Shown here: positions 45,889 to 55,590 of the stretch, in pieces
Layout: every line of letters starts with the position of its first letter
Position numbering within the stretch: position 1 is the stretch's first letter
DNA from: Myxococcota bacterium
Lineage (GTDB): Bacteria; Myxococcota_A; UBA796; JAJRTE01
Direction of reading: 5' to 3'
DNA length: 64,000 nucleotides
Assembly: GCA_024278455.1 (NCBI GenBank)
Contig: JAJRTE010000224.1
Coordinates: 25,293-89,292, forward strand
The notes under the pieces: generated by a model
Told to the model about the DNA's origin: nothing
Seen by the model: only the letters and a program-made list of their open reading frames with translations
Databases searched by the model: none
Program-made: the position numbers and the translations under genes

Positions 45889-47769
45889 CTACCCCCCGGC
45901 CAGGAAGCGGTGGGCGAGAATGGCCACGGCGGCAAGCGTCTCCCCGGCGATGACGCCGCTTGCGATGACAACGGTGAACCGTTCGTGGAACACCGGGGTC
46001 CACACGCTGGCGATCAGCGCAGCGAGGGCGCCGATGAGCATGGACAGGCTGTTCCAGAACGGGATCATCATCGCGATACCGATTCCTGCGATCGAAGGAG
46101 TGAACCGCCGGACCTTGGCAGGGAGAAACACTTCGAGAATGGCCATGGCCGCCCCGACGCCGGCGGCTATCTCCATGGCGACGAGTTTGTGGGGCTCGAT
46201 ATGCTCGAGGCCCTGGCTCAGGAGTTCGGCCACCTTGGCCCAGATGATGGCGGCGGGAGCCGGCCAGGTGGTCCCGCCGAGTTGGTCGGGCTGGACGAGA
46301 ACCGTGTAGGCCAAGGTGGCGAAAACGGACCCCACGAGCACGCCCACGAATTGGGCGATGACCTGGTGTCGAGGCTTTGCGCCCAGGATGTACCCGGTCT
46401 TCAGGTCGGTCATCAGGTCTCCGGCCTGGCTGGCGGTTCCACCGGTGACGCATGCGGCCATCAGGTTGGGGGCGATTTGCCCCTTCAGCACACCACCGAA
46501 GACCAGTTGGGTCACCTTGCCCATCGCTCCGGTCGGGTTGATGTCCGTCTCTCCGACCGATCGGGCTGCCACGAAGGCCAGGCCGAGGGCCAGCACCACG
46601 GAGAGGATCGCATAGGGAATCGGGATTGCGAACAACCAGTTCTGTAGTGCGATGGAAAATGTACCGGCCACGGCCAGGCCGCTCCAGAACCAGGTCCCAG
46701 GGACCTCGATGTCCTTGAGCAGCTCACTGTCACTGTTCGCCTGCGATCGAGAGAACGTCCTCACCAACCCCTTGATCATGCGCGGCGACTGAATCGCGAG
46801 TCCAACTAGCGAATGGGCCACCATCACCGCGACACCGGGCCACAACGTCCAACTCGTGATGTCGCGGTACTGGATGGCGTCGAACGTGCACGTGGCGCCG
46901 GTGTCGATCGAGCCGCAATGGATGAACCCGGCGTCGAAAAGCAGTTGAGGCGCCACGCCGAAGGTGATCGCGGCGGCCACGATCATGGAGATCGTCACGC
47001 GCAGTCCCATCAGTGCGCCGGCGCCGATCATCACCAGGGAGGGCTCCATGGCCACGGTTTTCGTGGCCAGTGCGCGACCGAACGTGGGGATGGTGGCCAA
47101 CAAGCCGAAGCCGTCCCGCAGGATCGCCACCACGATCCCAAGGGCCCCGGATAGACCCAACATCCGTGCCCGGGCGACCCCCTCGCTTCCGACAGCGTGG
47201 AGGCTCCTGATGGTTTCCGCGCAGGCGATTCCGGAGGGGAACACCAGGCGTTCCTCGTTGATGAGCTTGCGCTTGACCGGAATGGCTGCCACGATACCCA
47301 GCAAGGTCACGCCGAGCAGCCAGATGACGGTCTGTCCGAACGAGAGTGTCTTGCCTGTCGTCAGGTAGAGGGCCGGGACCGCGGATACCAACCCGGCGCT
47401 GGTCATGTACCCCGCCGAAGAGGCCGCGGTCTGCATGGTGTTGTTCTCGAGTTCGGTGAAATGCTCTTTCTCCGGAGTCCCCATGATTTGCTGCACGACG
47501 GTGAAGAAGGCGAAGGCGAGGATCGTGGCCGTTATCGACGCACCCAACCCCCAGCCCGTCTTCAGGCCGACATACAGGTTGGAAAAGCTCATGATGCTTC
47601 CGATGATGGCTCCGGACGCGAGTGCTCGGAACGACAACTGTCGCATCGTGTCCCCGCGGTACACGTTCTCGACCCAGTAGCGGTCGTGTTCCGCGACCGG
47701 GGCGTCATCCGGTGGGGGTCGAGGAATGGCTGCTGCGTTTTCGGCGTTGCCCGGGGTCGTGTTCGTCAT
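45889..47769 (-). CDS. Oligopeptide transporter, OPT family
   Basis: This 626-residue protein has about fourteen to sixteen membrane helices and OPT-family motifs (FRALASGAIIGSIMSFSNLY, GLKTGWGLGASITATILAF, LVFPSGIACAETI, LKTGYILGAKPRHQ). OPT proteins import small peptides or metal chelates by proton symport. ATG 47769 has AGGAAG about 9 nt upstream, so the additional 14 codons before it are not used. It has no obvious functional link to its neighbours. Confidence 0.88.
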   Translation of the reverse strand: MTNTTPGNAENAAAIPRPPPDDAPVAEHDRYWVENVYRGDTMRQLSFRALASGAIIGSIMSFSNLYVGLKTGWGLGASITATILAFAFFTVVQQIMGTPEKEHFTELENNTMQTAASSAGYMTSAGLVSAVPALYLTTGKTLSFGQTVIWLLGVTLLGIVAAIPVKRKLINEERLVFPSGIACAETIRSLHAVGSEGVARARMLGLSGALGIVVAILRDGFGLLATIPTFGRALATKTVAMEPSLVMIGAGALMGLRVTISMIVAAAITFGVAPQLLFDAGFIHCGSIDTGATCTFDAIQYRDITSWTLWPGVAVMVAHSLVGLAIQSPRMIKGLVRTFSRSQANSDSELLKDIEVPGTWFWSGLAVAGTFSIALQNWLFAIPIPYAILSVVLALGLAFVAARSVGETDINPTGAMGKVTQLVFGGVLKGQIAPNLMAACVTGGTASQAGDLMTDLKTGYILGAKPRHQVIAQFVGVLVGSVFATLAYTVLVQPDQLGGTTWPAPAAIIWAKVAELLSQGLEHIEPHKLVAMEIAAGVGAAMAILEVFLPAKVRRFTPSIAGIGIAMMIPFWNSLSMLIGALAALIASVWTPVFHERFTVVIASGVIAGETLAAVAILAHRFLAGG

Positions 47770-48141
47770 GCTGTGGGGCTTCCTTTCGTAAGTGGCAGGC
47801 GCGCTTCGCACGTGCCGGCTGCCTGCGATGTGTCTCCACTGCCAGTCTCGGTCTATTCATGCACAGAGGACGGTTCGAGTAAAGCGCAAACTCCGATTCC
47901 GTCGCCCTCGATGCGAGAGGTCCTCGCGGGAGCCGTGGGTGCCTGACCCGTTGCGAACAGCGGGGGCAGAAAGAATGGATCCCGGCGCAGCCCGGTGCGC
48001 GGGAAAGGGCGGCAAGTTCGTGCCGGGGCGTGCGGTATTCGGCACCGTCGTCTTCGGGATGACCGTGGCGAGCGTGATAGTGAGACAGATCCTGGAACGC
48101 GCCCCGGCTGCGTGATTGCCAGCAGGACGCGGTGCGGCGTC
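47770..48141. other. Intergenic region with one weak small ORF
   Basis: Beyond the small open frame at 47975-48115 no gene, promoter or terminator is clear. It separates two minus-strand genes. Confidence 0.4.
47975..48115 (+). CDS. Possible 46-residue membrane peptide (weak)
   Basis: The frame reads MDPGAARCAGKGGKFVPGRA then VFGTVVFGMTVASVIVRQIL, one hydrophobic helix with a basic flank. Only a weak AGAAAGA precedes it, and it runs opposite to its neighbours. It may be spurious. Confidence 0.22.
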   Translation: MDPGAARCAGKGGKFVPGRAVFGTVVFGMTVASVIVRQILERAPAA

Positions 48142-48918
48142 CTACTCCGGCGGCTCTTTCTCGCTCGAGTCCCTGGAAACGGCGGGCCGGATGGAGAAAC
48201 CGCCCCGCCCCTCCTCCTCGTCGAGCCCGTCACCGGTGGGACCGTCCCAGGCAGCGGAAGCAGGTTCGTCGATGAACTCCAGTTCGGAGCCGATGGCCCA
48301 TCCGAACGCCTCCTCGATGTCAGCCTGGTTCTCGGGATCCCCGTCGCCGCTGATGTCCTCCTCGAGGAAATCCTCGCTCAGGTCGCCGCCGTCGCCGGTA
48401 AACAGGTCCTCCACGTCGAAGTCGTCGTCATCGATGTCGAAAGGGTCGCTCATGGCAGCCGTTGCAGCTTCGGCAGCAGCCTCGAAGGGCTGGTCCGGCG
48501 GTGGGCGCAGCGGAGAGTTCGGAGATGACACGAGGACTTCGATCGCTCCGTCCAAGTCGTGAACCGCTTCGTCCTTGGCGTCGCTCGTTGCGCGCTCTCC
48601 GTCCCCTGCGGCGGGGGAGCGCTCTTCGGCCGCTCCAGAAGCGCCGCCGCCCGGGTGGTGTTCGCCCGGCGAGGTGCATGCATCCTCTGCGCCACTACCT
48701 GAGCGGACAGGGCCTTCCGTGGCACCTCCTGCCACCGTGCCGGCGTCGCGTTCGACAGTCTGTGCGACTTCCGCGTCGTGCTCGCCGCCGCTGCGGGAGG
48801 GGCGGGCTGGTCCGTTGCCCGCGGGCCGACCCGGCACTCGGCCCGGCGCTCCTGCCGCCGCCTCCTTCCTGCCGGTCCCCGCACCTTGCACGGTTGATCC
48901 TGCACCAGATTCGGGCAT
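48142..48918 (-). CDS. Acidic low-complexity protein
   Basis: This 258-residue protein is dominated by Ala, Gly, Pro, Glu and Asp, with a strongly acidic stretch (SDPFDIDDDDFDVEDLF, DLSEDFLEEDISGDGDPEN) and no signal peptide or membrane helix. Its start has a strong GGGAGGCG upstream of ATG 48918. No family is recognised. Position after the membrane acyltransferase-like gene in the same direction suggests a shared operon. A disordered interaction or scaffold role is a guess only. Confidence 0.6.
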   Translation of the reverse strand: MPESGAGSTVQGAGTGRKEAAAGAPGRVPGRPAGNGPARPSRSGGEHDAEVAQTVERDAGTVAGGATEGPVRSGSGAEDACTSPGEHHPGGGASGAAEERSPAAGDGERATSDAKDEAVHDLDGAIEVLVSSPNSPLRPPPDQPFEAAAEAATAAMSDPFDIDDDDFDVEDLFTGDGGDLSEDFLEEDISGDGDPENQADIEEAFGWAIGSELEFIDEPASAAWDGPTGDGLDEEEGRGGFSIRPAVSRDSSEKEPPE

Positions 48919-48945
48919 GATTCGCCTCCCTCGAATCAGAAGTAA

Positions 48946-49779
48946 TCAGGCCGTACCATCCTCCCGGCCTTGTTGCAGCCCTGCGCCGGTCCCCGCACCA
49001 GCGGCAGAAGTCGCCGCGTCTCCCCTGGGCAGGTCGCGGATCTTCTTCGCCGGACTTCCTGCCGACAGCTCATAGGGACCAATCATGGTGTTCGGCTTGA
49101 CGACCGAGGCAAACGCCACAATCGAATGGTGACCGACATGGACACCTGGCAAAAGGCTTGCAAACCCGCCGATGACGGCGTCGTCCTCCACGACGACGCG
49201 CTTGATGAGCATGCCCCGATTGTCGAAGATGTGTCCTGACATGAATGAGCGGAAGCCGAACTGGACGTTCTTACCCGCATAGAGCAGGTAGGGGTCGAGC
49301 ACGATCGTGCTGTCGCCGAATGTGAGTGAACGGGTGTGTGGGCCGAAGAAATGGCGGAATGCGGCGTGAAGGGGTGGAAGGGTGACGAGCACCGAAGAGA
49401 TCATCGGTGCCCAGGGTGGATTGTAGCGGAGCTTCGTCAGCAAGATGTTCAACATGAGCAAGGCGACCTCCCTGGGTGGTCTTCCGTCCTTGCGTGGCGG
49501 ATAGAACCCTTCCTTGGGCCGGGGCAGGACGATGCGCAGCGCCAGGAGCAGGACGAGATAGGCATAGTTGAACACGAGGATACACGCGATGACCAGGGCG
49601 ACCCACGCCAGGGCGGTGTCGGACCGCGGGGCGAACGCGGAATAGACGACCGCCGCCGGCCACAAGGCTGCGGCCGTCAACAGGAGGGCAATCACCAGGA
49701 AACCGCATTGCAAGAGCTGCTTGCCTGGGTCCAGCCTGGTCCTCTGCCTCTTTTCACCTGGATGAGTGATGCTGGCCAT
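48946..49779 (-). CDS. Membrane-anchored left-handed beta-helix acyltransferase
   Basis: This 277-residue protein has two N-terminal membrane helices (LLQCGFLVIALLLTAAALWP, VALVIACILVFNYAYLVLLL) and a C-terminal hexapeptide-repeat domain (VVVEDDAVIGGFASLLPGVH, VGHHSIVAFASVVKPNTMIG, then PYELSAGSPAKKIRDL). The GxPAK(K) ending is typical of trimeric acetyl/acyltransferases. The substrate may be a lipid or sugar at the membrane. It lies 36 nt after the interrupted epimerase gene and 27 nt before the acidic protein gene. Confidence 0.75.
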   Translation of the reverse strand: MASITHPGEKRQRTRLDPGKQLLQCGFLVIALLLTAAALWPAAVVYSAFAPRSDTALAWVALVIACILVFNYAYLVLLLALRIVLPRPKEGFYPPRKDGRPPREVALLMLNILLTKLRYNPPWAPMISSVLVTLPPLHAAFRHFFGPHTRSLTFGDSTIVLDPYLLYAGKNVQFGFRSFMSGHIFDNRGMLIKRVVVEDDAVIGGFASLLPGVHVGHHSIVAFASVVKPNTMIGPYELSAGSPAKKIRDLPRGDAATSAAGAGTGAGLQQGREDGTA

Positions 49780-49815
49780 GAGGTCTCCATCCCTTGTTGG
49801 TGGTTCGCGTGGTGA

Positions 49816-50832
49816 CTACAGCCAACCGTGCTCCCGGTACCAACGAGCCGTGGCCTCGAGGCCCTGCCGCACAGGGGTCGTGGGTGACCACTCCAGGTCC
49901 TGCTTCATCTTCTCCACGCTGGCGACCCAGTAGCGTTGCCGCATGGTGGCGATGCGGTCCTCGTTGACGAATCCGACGCTGCCGGTGAGCCGCTTTTTTT
50001 GTCTTACCAGCCAGGCGACCATGTCGAAGACGAACATGGGAACGAGCAAGCGGCGGACGCGGACGCCGAGGACGCTGGCGATGTCCTCGACGAGTTCCAC
50101 GTTTCCGGTGAGCGCCTCGTTCGCCATGAAGTAGGTCTGGCCGGCGGTGCGTTCGGTGTTCGCGACGCGGATGAGGCCTTGTGCGAAGTCCGGTCCGTAG
50201 ATCAGGCTGGCCCTCCTGTCCGCGCGCCCGACCTTTGGGACCAGTCCGCGCTTGGCCTACTTGAACACCACGAGGAAGTTTTTGTCACGTGGTCCGTATA
50301 CGCCTGGAGGCCGAACCACGGTGACCGGGACGCGGTCCTGGAAGGACAGGATGATCTTCTCCGCTTCCGCCTTGCTCTGTCCATAGGTGCTCACGGGCCG
50401 GCAAGGGTCCTTCTCGGTGAGCGGGGTGCCATCTGGACTGGGGCCGCAGGCTGCGAAACTGCTGACGAAGATGAACCGGGTGTCCGAACGGCTGCGCCCG
50501 CCGGCCTCCGCGAGCGCGGTGAGGGTCTGCAGGATCAGGCGGGCGGGCTCCACGTTCACCTTGCGATAGGCGTCGAGAGACCGGGCCCGGTATGCGCCGG
50601 CCACGTGGAAGACAGCCGTCACGCCCTCGAGGCATGCTTTCAGGCACGCTGGATCCAGGAGACTCCCGGTAATGATTTCCACTCGGTCCTCGGGGAGCCA
50701 CTGCAAATTGCTCGTCGGCCGCACCAGGGCCCGCACGCGCCATCCCTGCGCGAGGAGTTCATCCACGAGGTGACTTCCAATGAATCCGGTTGCGCCGGTA
50801 ACAAGTGCCGTTTGGGCGTTACGCTCTTCCAC
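49816..50832 (-). pseudogene. NAD-dependent epimerase/reductase interrupted by an in-frame TAG
   Basis: The reading frame from GTG 50832 starts EERNAQTALVTGATGFIGSH, a Rossmann TGxxGxxG start, and continues through VFHVAGAYRARSL and the catalytic VSTYGQSKAEAEK, as in dihydroflavonol-4-reductase/HpnA-like short-chain epimerases. At 50259-50257 (codon 192) the same frame has a TAG after NFLVVFK, and the fold resumes without a frame change (AKRGLVPKVGRADRRASLIY, GQTYFMANEALTG, ending WYREHGWL at 49816). Only one codon is lost, so this is a recent nonsense mutation, an assembly error or translational readthrough. GGAGG precedes the GTG by about 10 nt. Its neighbours (radical SAM and membrane acyltransferase) suggest a lipid or isoprenoid pathway. 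Confidence 0.7.
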
Positions 50833-50902
50833 TTCCCGACCTCCATCGATCATGTTCGGCGCTGCTATCTTCCGTTCCCACATGGGAAACGCCACTGTCT
50901 TT

Positions 50903-50930
50903 CTTGTATCATGCCTCGAGGATATTGCAA
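50903..50930 (-). promoter_or_regulatory. Weak promoter candidate upstream of the interrupted epimerase
   Basis: On the minus strand TTGCAA (50930-50925) and TACAAG (50908-50903) are 16 bp apart in a short AT-rich stretch, about 70 nt before GTG 50832. The match to sigma-70 elements is modest. Confidence 0.3.
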
Positions 50931-50991
50931 GGGGACACCTGCTGAACGGGCTTGGAAAACGCAGCGGACTCGAGGCGGCGCGGTGCTGCTG

Positions 50992-52392
50992 CTACCTGGC
51001 GTGGAGTGCTCCTGGGCGGCGGTTCGACGCTTCGAACCGTGCCTCGCGCTCCACGTTGGCCACGCCGCCGCTCTCGGTGAACCCCCCATCGACGCTCAGT
51101 TCGCCCTTGCCGCAGTGGGCTGCTACCTGTGAATCGAAATTGTACGGGTCGCAGGCGGTGATGAATCCGAGCAACAAGAAGCGGCGGGGCACGAGCTTGA
51201 GGTTCATCCCCACCTTAAGGAGCCTCTCGAGACGGAAGAGGCTGGCGGCGAGCGCGAGGGGCTCCTTGCGCAGGCCTTCTCGTGCGAGTTCCGCCACCAG
51301 GAGCGCCCGGGCCAGGTTGGGGTGCTGGTCCATTCGGCGCCCGTACTCGGTGGCGATCTCGCCCAACCGCGCCATGTCGAAGTAGCCGGAGATGGGCCGG
51401 CTCGTCCCGTCCGGCTCTCGAGTCACCATGTAGTGCTGTATGTACAGGCACTTGCGGACACGGAACGCGGAAAGCAACGCAAAGTAGATACGGTTGAATT
51501 CGTAGACGTCCTCTCTCCGGATGGACGGTTCCTGCTCGCACAGCAGGTCCAGGAGTTCGTCGGGCATGAGCTGCTGCTCCCGGATACCGCCGTCGCCCAG
51601 GTTCAGTGCGTCCCTGGCGCTGCCAAGCAATCTCAGGCCGAGGAAGAAGACTTCACGGATGTGGTCGTTTTCCGGCCTGAGAGCGAAGCGATAGGTCTTG
51701 CCCACCTCCGCCTCGTTGAGGCCTCGAGCGATGACCACGATGAGGCTCGTGGCGATTCCGTAGGTGCGCAGGTTCTCGAGGGCCTTCAGGCGCGTCTCGA
51801 GGAGCGGTCGTCCCCGCAGTGCCATGTGGGCGTCGTCGTCGAACCCGTCGAACTGGAGAAAAACCTCGTCCACACCGGCACGCTTGAGCCGGGAGACGTA
51901 GGCGGGGTCCGCGAGCTTCAGTCCGTTGGTGTGGAGCGCGGCAATGTTGCCCGAGCGCTTGACCTTGCGGATCCAGTCCTCGAGGTCGGCGCGCACGGTC
52001 GGCTCCGCGGACATCAAGTCGATCTTGATGCCCCGCCGCTGGCGCAAGAGTTCCTCCAGGCCGTCGAGGTCCAGGTCGGGCGTCCCTTCGGTGTTGGCCT
52101 TGGCGAGGCAAATCGGGCAGTCCAGATTGCACTGCTCCGTCATCCGCACGAGGAAATCGCGCTGCGGATAGGGCTCACGCATGACCGAGAAGTAATAGTC
52201 GTCGAGTCCCTCCCAGTACCAGGGATGGTTGCTCAGGCGCTGCGCGGTGACGCCATGCTCCCGGCAGTTCTTCTCGAGGTCCACGTGACCGCCGGTGATA
52301 ACGACCGTGGCAGGCACCGTCTGGTGGCACACGGGACAGGTTCCTGTTGTCGACCGAATCAGGCGGCGTTCCGGTACGTCTTGCGGGGCCAT
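50992..52392 (-). CDS. Radical SAM protein with an N-terminal CxxC ribbon (Mj0619/Tes-like architecture)
   Basis: This 466-residue protein has a zinc-ribbon-like segment (TCPVCHQTVPATVVI with Cys19/Cys22, and KNCREHG with Cys43), then the radical SAM cluster motif CNLDCPIC (Cys88, Cys92, Cys95). The order CPVC, then C-x-EHG, then CNLNCPIC is that of the radical SAM group containing the archaeal methylpterin enzyme Mj0619 and tetraether-lipid synthase (Tes). These enzymes act on unactivated carbons; a lipid substrate is one possibility here, given adjacent epimerase and acyltransferase genes. ATG 52392 has GGAG 5 nt upstream, better than the GTG at 52419. Confidence 0.75.
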   Translation of the reverse strand: MAPQDVPERRLIRSTTGTCPVCHQTVPATVVITGGHVDLEKNCREHGVTAQRLSNHPWYWEGLDDYYFSVMREPYPQRDFLVRMTEQCNLDCPICLAKANTEGTPDLDLDGLEELLRQRRGIKIDLMSAEPTVRADLEDWIRKVKRSGNIAALHTNGLKLADPAYVSRLKRAGVDEVFLQFDGFDDDAHMALRGRPLLETRLKALENLRTYGIATSLIVVIARGLNEAEVGKTYRFALRPENDHIREVFFLGLRLLGSARDALNLGDGGIREQQLMPDELLDLLCEQEPSIRREDVYEFNRIYFALLSAFRVRKCLYIQHYMVTREPDGTSRPISGYFDMARLGEIATEYGRRMDQHPNLARALLVAELAREGLRKEPLALAASLFRLERLLKVGMNLKLVPRRFLLLGFITACDPYNFDSQVAAHCGKGELSVDGGFTESGGVANVEREARFEASNRRPGALHAR

Positions 52393-52575
52393 CTCCACTC
52401 CGTTGCTCCGGTTCAGCACCCACGATTTTCATGCCCATTCATGAAGTAACAGGAGACCCCCCCCAAGTCAATCGGTTCCTCGCCCTGGCCGCAGTTCGAG
52501 AGGGTCCTGGCGCGGTACGCGCTCGTTGCGCGCGGGTTGGCTCACGGGTGACCGGGGGGGCGGAATCGGCCCGGC

Positions 52576-55449
52576 CTACCGGCTGGCCTGGAGAGTGAGG
52601 TCGCCACCGTCCGATTCGAGCATGCGGATCTTGCGCTTCCGCGGCAGGACGCGGAACTGCGCCTCTGTCGTCCGCCCTGCCTCGAGGCCGATGGAGAGCA
52701 CGGGGTTCTCCACGTAGTGTTGGGGAGGCAGGTTGTAGTTGAGGACTTCGGCCCGCCAGACGCCCGGTTTGAGGCCTTGGAACAGGAACACACCCTTCTC
52801 GTTGGTGTATCGCTCCACGACATCGCCTTCGTCGTTGGTGAGCCGGACGACGATGGAGGCCAACGGGTGCCCGGATGCGTCGATATCCTGCGGCGAACCG
52901 TCACCAAGCACGTAGAGCTGGTCGAGGGATCTGACCGTGGCCGACCGCGCCGGGGCGGACGGGTCGCGGAACAGCCGCACGCTGCCTGTGAACGTGGCGC
53001 CCCTTTCGACGCCCACCGAGACTCGAGTCGCCTTTCCGGGTTCAACTGTAACCTGCACCCCCTCCTTCCCAGACTCGAGGATACGGTCGAGTCCCAAGGT
53101 GTGGCTGTCCACGGTCAGGAGGTGGGTGCCGGGCGATACCGCGTGCAGGGTGAACCGGCCGTTGGCGTCCGTTATCGCCACCCCGCCGGCCATCCGGACG
53201 ACGACCCCTTCGATCCCCGGGTTACCGGGCGCCTCGAGGTCGTACACGCGGCCGCGGACCGCGCCTGCCGCCTTCTTGCGTGCCACGGGTACGCCGAGCT
53301 TGCGGCTGATCTCGAGCATGACGCCGTACTTCGCGGCGCTGCTCTCGTCGACTGCGGTATAGGTGCCGCGGAGCGCCAGCGAGAAGACTTTCGGCCAGTC
53401 GTAGCGCAGGCGCAAGTCCGCCTGGCTGCTGCCGAATGTCCCGGCCGACCGCAAGAACTGGGTATTGATGCTGAACGTGTCCGAGAAAGCCCAGTTGACC
53501 TGCAATCCGAGCGTTCGACTGGCCTGGAGGAGCGGCGTGTTGTCGGCGGTGTCGTGGGCGAGGCGTCCACTGATCGCCACGCTTCGCGATGGGTGGAACT
53601 CGTACCGCGTGATGAACTGATACTCCTGGACGAACCCTGTCTGTTGGTCCAGCCGGTTCGAGCGAACCCCGAGGGCCGCCTTCGCGTCGACCGTCCATGC
53701 CGATCCCGACCGCAGTGCGCGCACCATGGCTCGATTGTCCACCCAGTCCTGGGTGGAGTCCTCGGCCCGATCCCTGGTCGCGACCAGTTCGTAGCCACCG
53801 CCGACGCACCAACCGTCCTGGTTGACGCAGCGGGCCTCGAGCAGCGCACGCTTTTCCGCAAGCGCCGCACCCTTGGACGGATCGATTTCGAGGTTGCGCG
53901 TGGTCGTCTGGACGTATCCACGGAGCCTGAACCTGCCCTTCAGATCGTAGGTGACATTGGCCAGGGTCAGGTTGATGTCCCGGAAGTACCCGATGAAGTC
54001 CGGGTCGGCATGTACGAGGCTGAAGTTGTATCCCAGGTTGTCGCGCCAGGCCCCGTAGGCCTCGAGCCGGTGGGCGTTCGCATCCAGGTTCCCGCTCGCC
54101 AGGTTTCCGCTGGCAGCGTACTCGAATTCGACACGGTTGTCCTTCAACGGGTAGATGGTGCCGTCGACACTTGCGATCGCCTGGTCGAACGAACCCGCGG
54201 CCGACGCGAAGCTGTCGCCTTGGGACAGGGCGTTCACCTTCACATCCATCCAGTTACCGAGCTTGACTCCTCCCCAGGCACCCACCTCGTGGGGCTCAGC
54301 GGCACCCCACCGGGGCGACACGTAGAATGCCCCGACCGAGACCGGGCCGGGGTGAATGTGGAACCCCGCACCGCGCCCGTACTGGGATTGCTCCGTGAGT
54401 CGCGACAGTTGATAGGTCTGGTCTCCGACTCTCACCTCGAGCCACTTCCCCCGATAGGTCGCCCGATACTCGTCGCGCACTCCCAGCAAGGTCGTGTTCA
54501 CGTCGTCCGGTTCGGGACCCTTCAGCAAGAAGTCCACCTCTCTCTCTCCATGCTTGCCAATGGTGCCGTTTCCGCGCCACTCCAACTGGTAGCCCGGCGT
54601 GCCATTGTCCACGAACCCTCGAGCCGTCACCGTGGTCGGGATCGTCTCGAACAACTCCGGCCTGACATCGGCTCGAGGCACCGTTTCGACGGCCAGGGCG
54701 ACCCGAGCGCTGGCCCCGGGTCCCACGCCGGTCTCCTCGGCAACGAGGGTCACCGTCTGCCTGTCCGGGCGGCGGACCGAACCGTCCGTCTCGACCCGAA
54801 CCGACAGGACTTCGCGTCCGTGAGGGGCAAGGTCCACGATGCGAGGCGAAACGTCGGCCGGATAACCAACCCGGGTCTTCGTGGTGACGCGCACTCGAGC
54901 AGGCATGTTTCCCTCGTTGATCAGGGCGACCTCCGCCGAGACCGGGGTCCCGGCCACCACCATGGCCGGCGGCGTGACCACCTCGAATCGCAACCCCGCC
55001 ACCCGTTTGACCTTGACATGCAAAGACTCCGAGTCCCGAATCGCCGGATCCTGGAGCGATGTCACCCCGTAGACCAGGTCGTAGGCGCCGGCTGCCGCGT
55101 CTCGAGGCACGTTGATCGCGACGAGCTGGACCAGGGTCTGGCCGGGAGATAGCTCGATCCTGGCAAGGGGAACCACCGTGACCCACCCTTCAGGAAGCTC
55201 CCACGACTCCTCCAGTTCCACGTCGTGATCCGTAAGGTTGGTTATCCGAAAGCTGGCCGAGAGGATGCGACCCGGTTCGATCAAGAGTTCCGAAGCGGCC
55301 ACTGGCCACACTTCGACCCCGTGGCCCTTGCCGCTGTCTCCCACGGCATCGTCTGCTGGCGCGATACCTGTGCGGCACAGCAGCAGGAGGACGACAGCCG
55401 CGGCTGCGGTGCGCGAGTAGCGGAGTTCTCTGCTTGGTCGGCGCTTCAT
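52576..55449 (-). CDS. Large outer-membrane barrel with Ig-like N-terminus and carboxypeptidase-regulatory C-terminus (usher-like by context)
   Basis: This 957-residue protein has a signal (AAAAVVLLLLCRTGIAPADD). An N-terminal tract of Ig-like repeats (about 45-280; ITNLTDHDVELEESWELPEG, VALINEGNMPARVRVTTKTR) resembles alpha-galactosidase NEW3-type beta-sandwiches. The middle (about 285-720) alternates charged and aromatic strands as in an outer-membrane barrel (YRGKWLEVRVGDQTYQLSRL, RFRLRGYVQTTTRNLEI). Two regulatory beta-sandwiches follow (GAVRGRVYDLEAPGNPGIEG at about 729, GVFLFQGLKPGVWRAEV at about 890). No FimD plug or usher signature is seen. It lies 141 nt downstream of the PapD-like gene in the same direction, so an anchoring or secretion-pore role for the upstream subunits is inferred. 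GAGGACC precedes ATG 55449. Confidence 0.7.
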   Translation of the reverse strand: MKRRPSRELRYSRTAAAAVVLLLLCRTGIAPADDAVGDSGKGHGVEVWPVAASELLIEPGRILSASFRITNLTDHDVELEESWELPEGWVTVVPLARIELSPGQTLVQLVAINVPRDAAAGAYDLVYGVTSLQDPAIRDSESLHVKVKRVAGLRFEVVTPPAMVVAGTPVSAEVALINEGNMPARVRVTTKTRVGYPADVSPRIVDLAPHGREVLSVRVETDGSVRRPDRQTVTLVAEETGVGPGASARVALAVETVPRADVRPELFETIPTTVTARGFVDNGTPGYQLEWRGNGTIGKHGEREVDFLLKGPEPDDVNTTLLGVRDEYRATYRGKWLEVRVGDQTYQLSRLTEQSQYGRGAGFHIHPGPVSVGAFYVSPRWGAAEPHEVGAWGGVKLGNWMDVKVNALSQGDSFASAAGSFDQAIASVDGTIYPLKDNRVEFEYAASGNLASGNLDANAHRLEAYGAWRDNLGYNFSLVHADPDFIGYFRDINLTLANVTYDLKGRFRLRGYVQTTTRNLEIDPSKGAALAEKRALLEARCVNQDGWCVGGGYELVATRDRAEDSTQDWVDNRAMVRALRSGSAWTVDAKAALGVRSNRLDQQTGFVQEYQFITRYEFHPSRSVAISGRLAHDTADNTPLLQASRTLGLQVNWAFSDTFSINTQFLRSAGTFGSSQADLRLRYDWPKVFSLALRGTYTAVDESSAAKYGVMLEISRKLGVPVARKKAAGAVRGRVYDLEAPGNPGIEGVVVRMAGGVAITDANGRFTLHAVSPGTHLLTVDSHTLGLDRILESGKEGVQVTVEPGKATRVSVGVERGATFTGSVRLFRDPSAPARSATVRSLDQLYVLGDGSPQDIDASGHPLASIVVRLTNDEGDVVERYTNEKGVFLFQGLKPGVWRAEVLNYNLPPQHYVENPVLSIGLEAGRTTEAQFRVLPRKRKIRMLESDGGDLTLQASR

Positions 55450-55590
55450 GGTGGTCCTCGGTCGCCCTGTGGCTCGTGTCATACTCGACGTGGTGGCCCG
55501 GGAGACGGTCATGGGAGTCAACGTGCAACAGTCGGATTGAGCTTGTCGATTCCCGGTGCTTCCATCGTGCAGCGTTGGGGTCTCCACGTG

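Noticed and set aside
52717..55152. An 811-codon plus-strand frame opposite the large barrel gene
   Set aside because: The composition is Arg/His-rich without any motif, and the sense frame has signal peptide, repeats and a ribosome-binding site.
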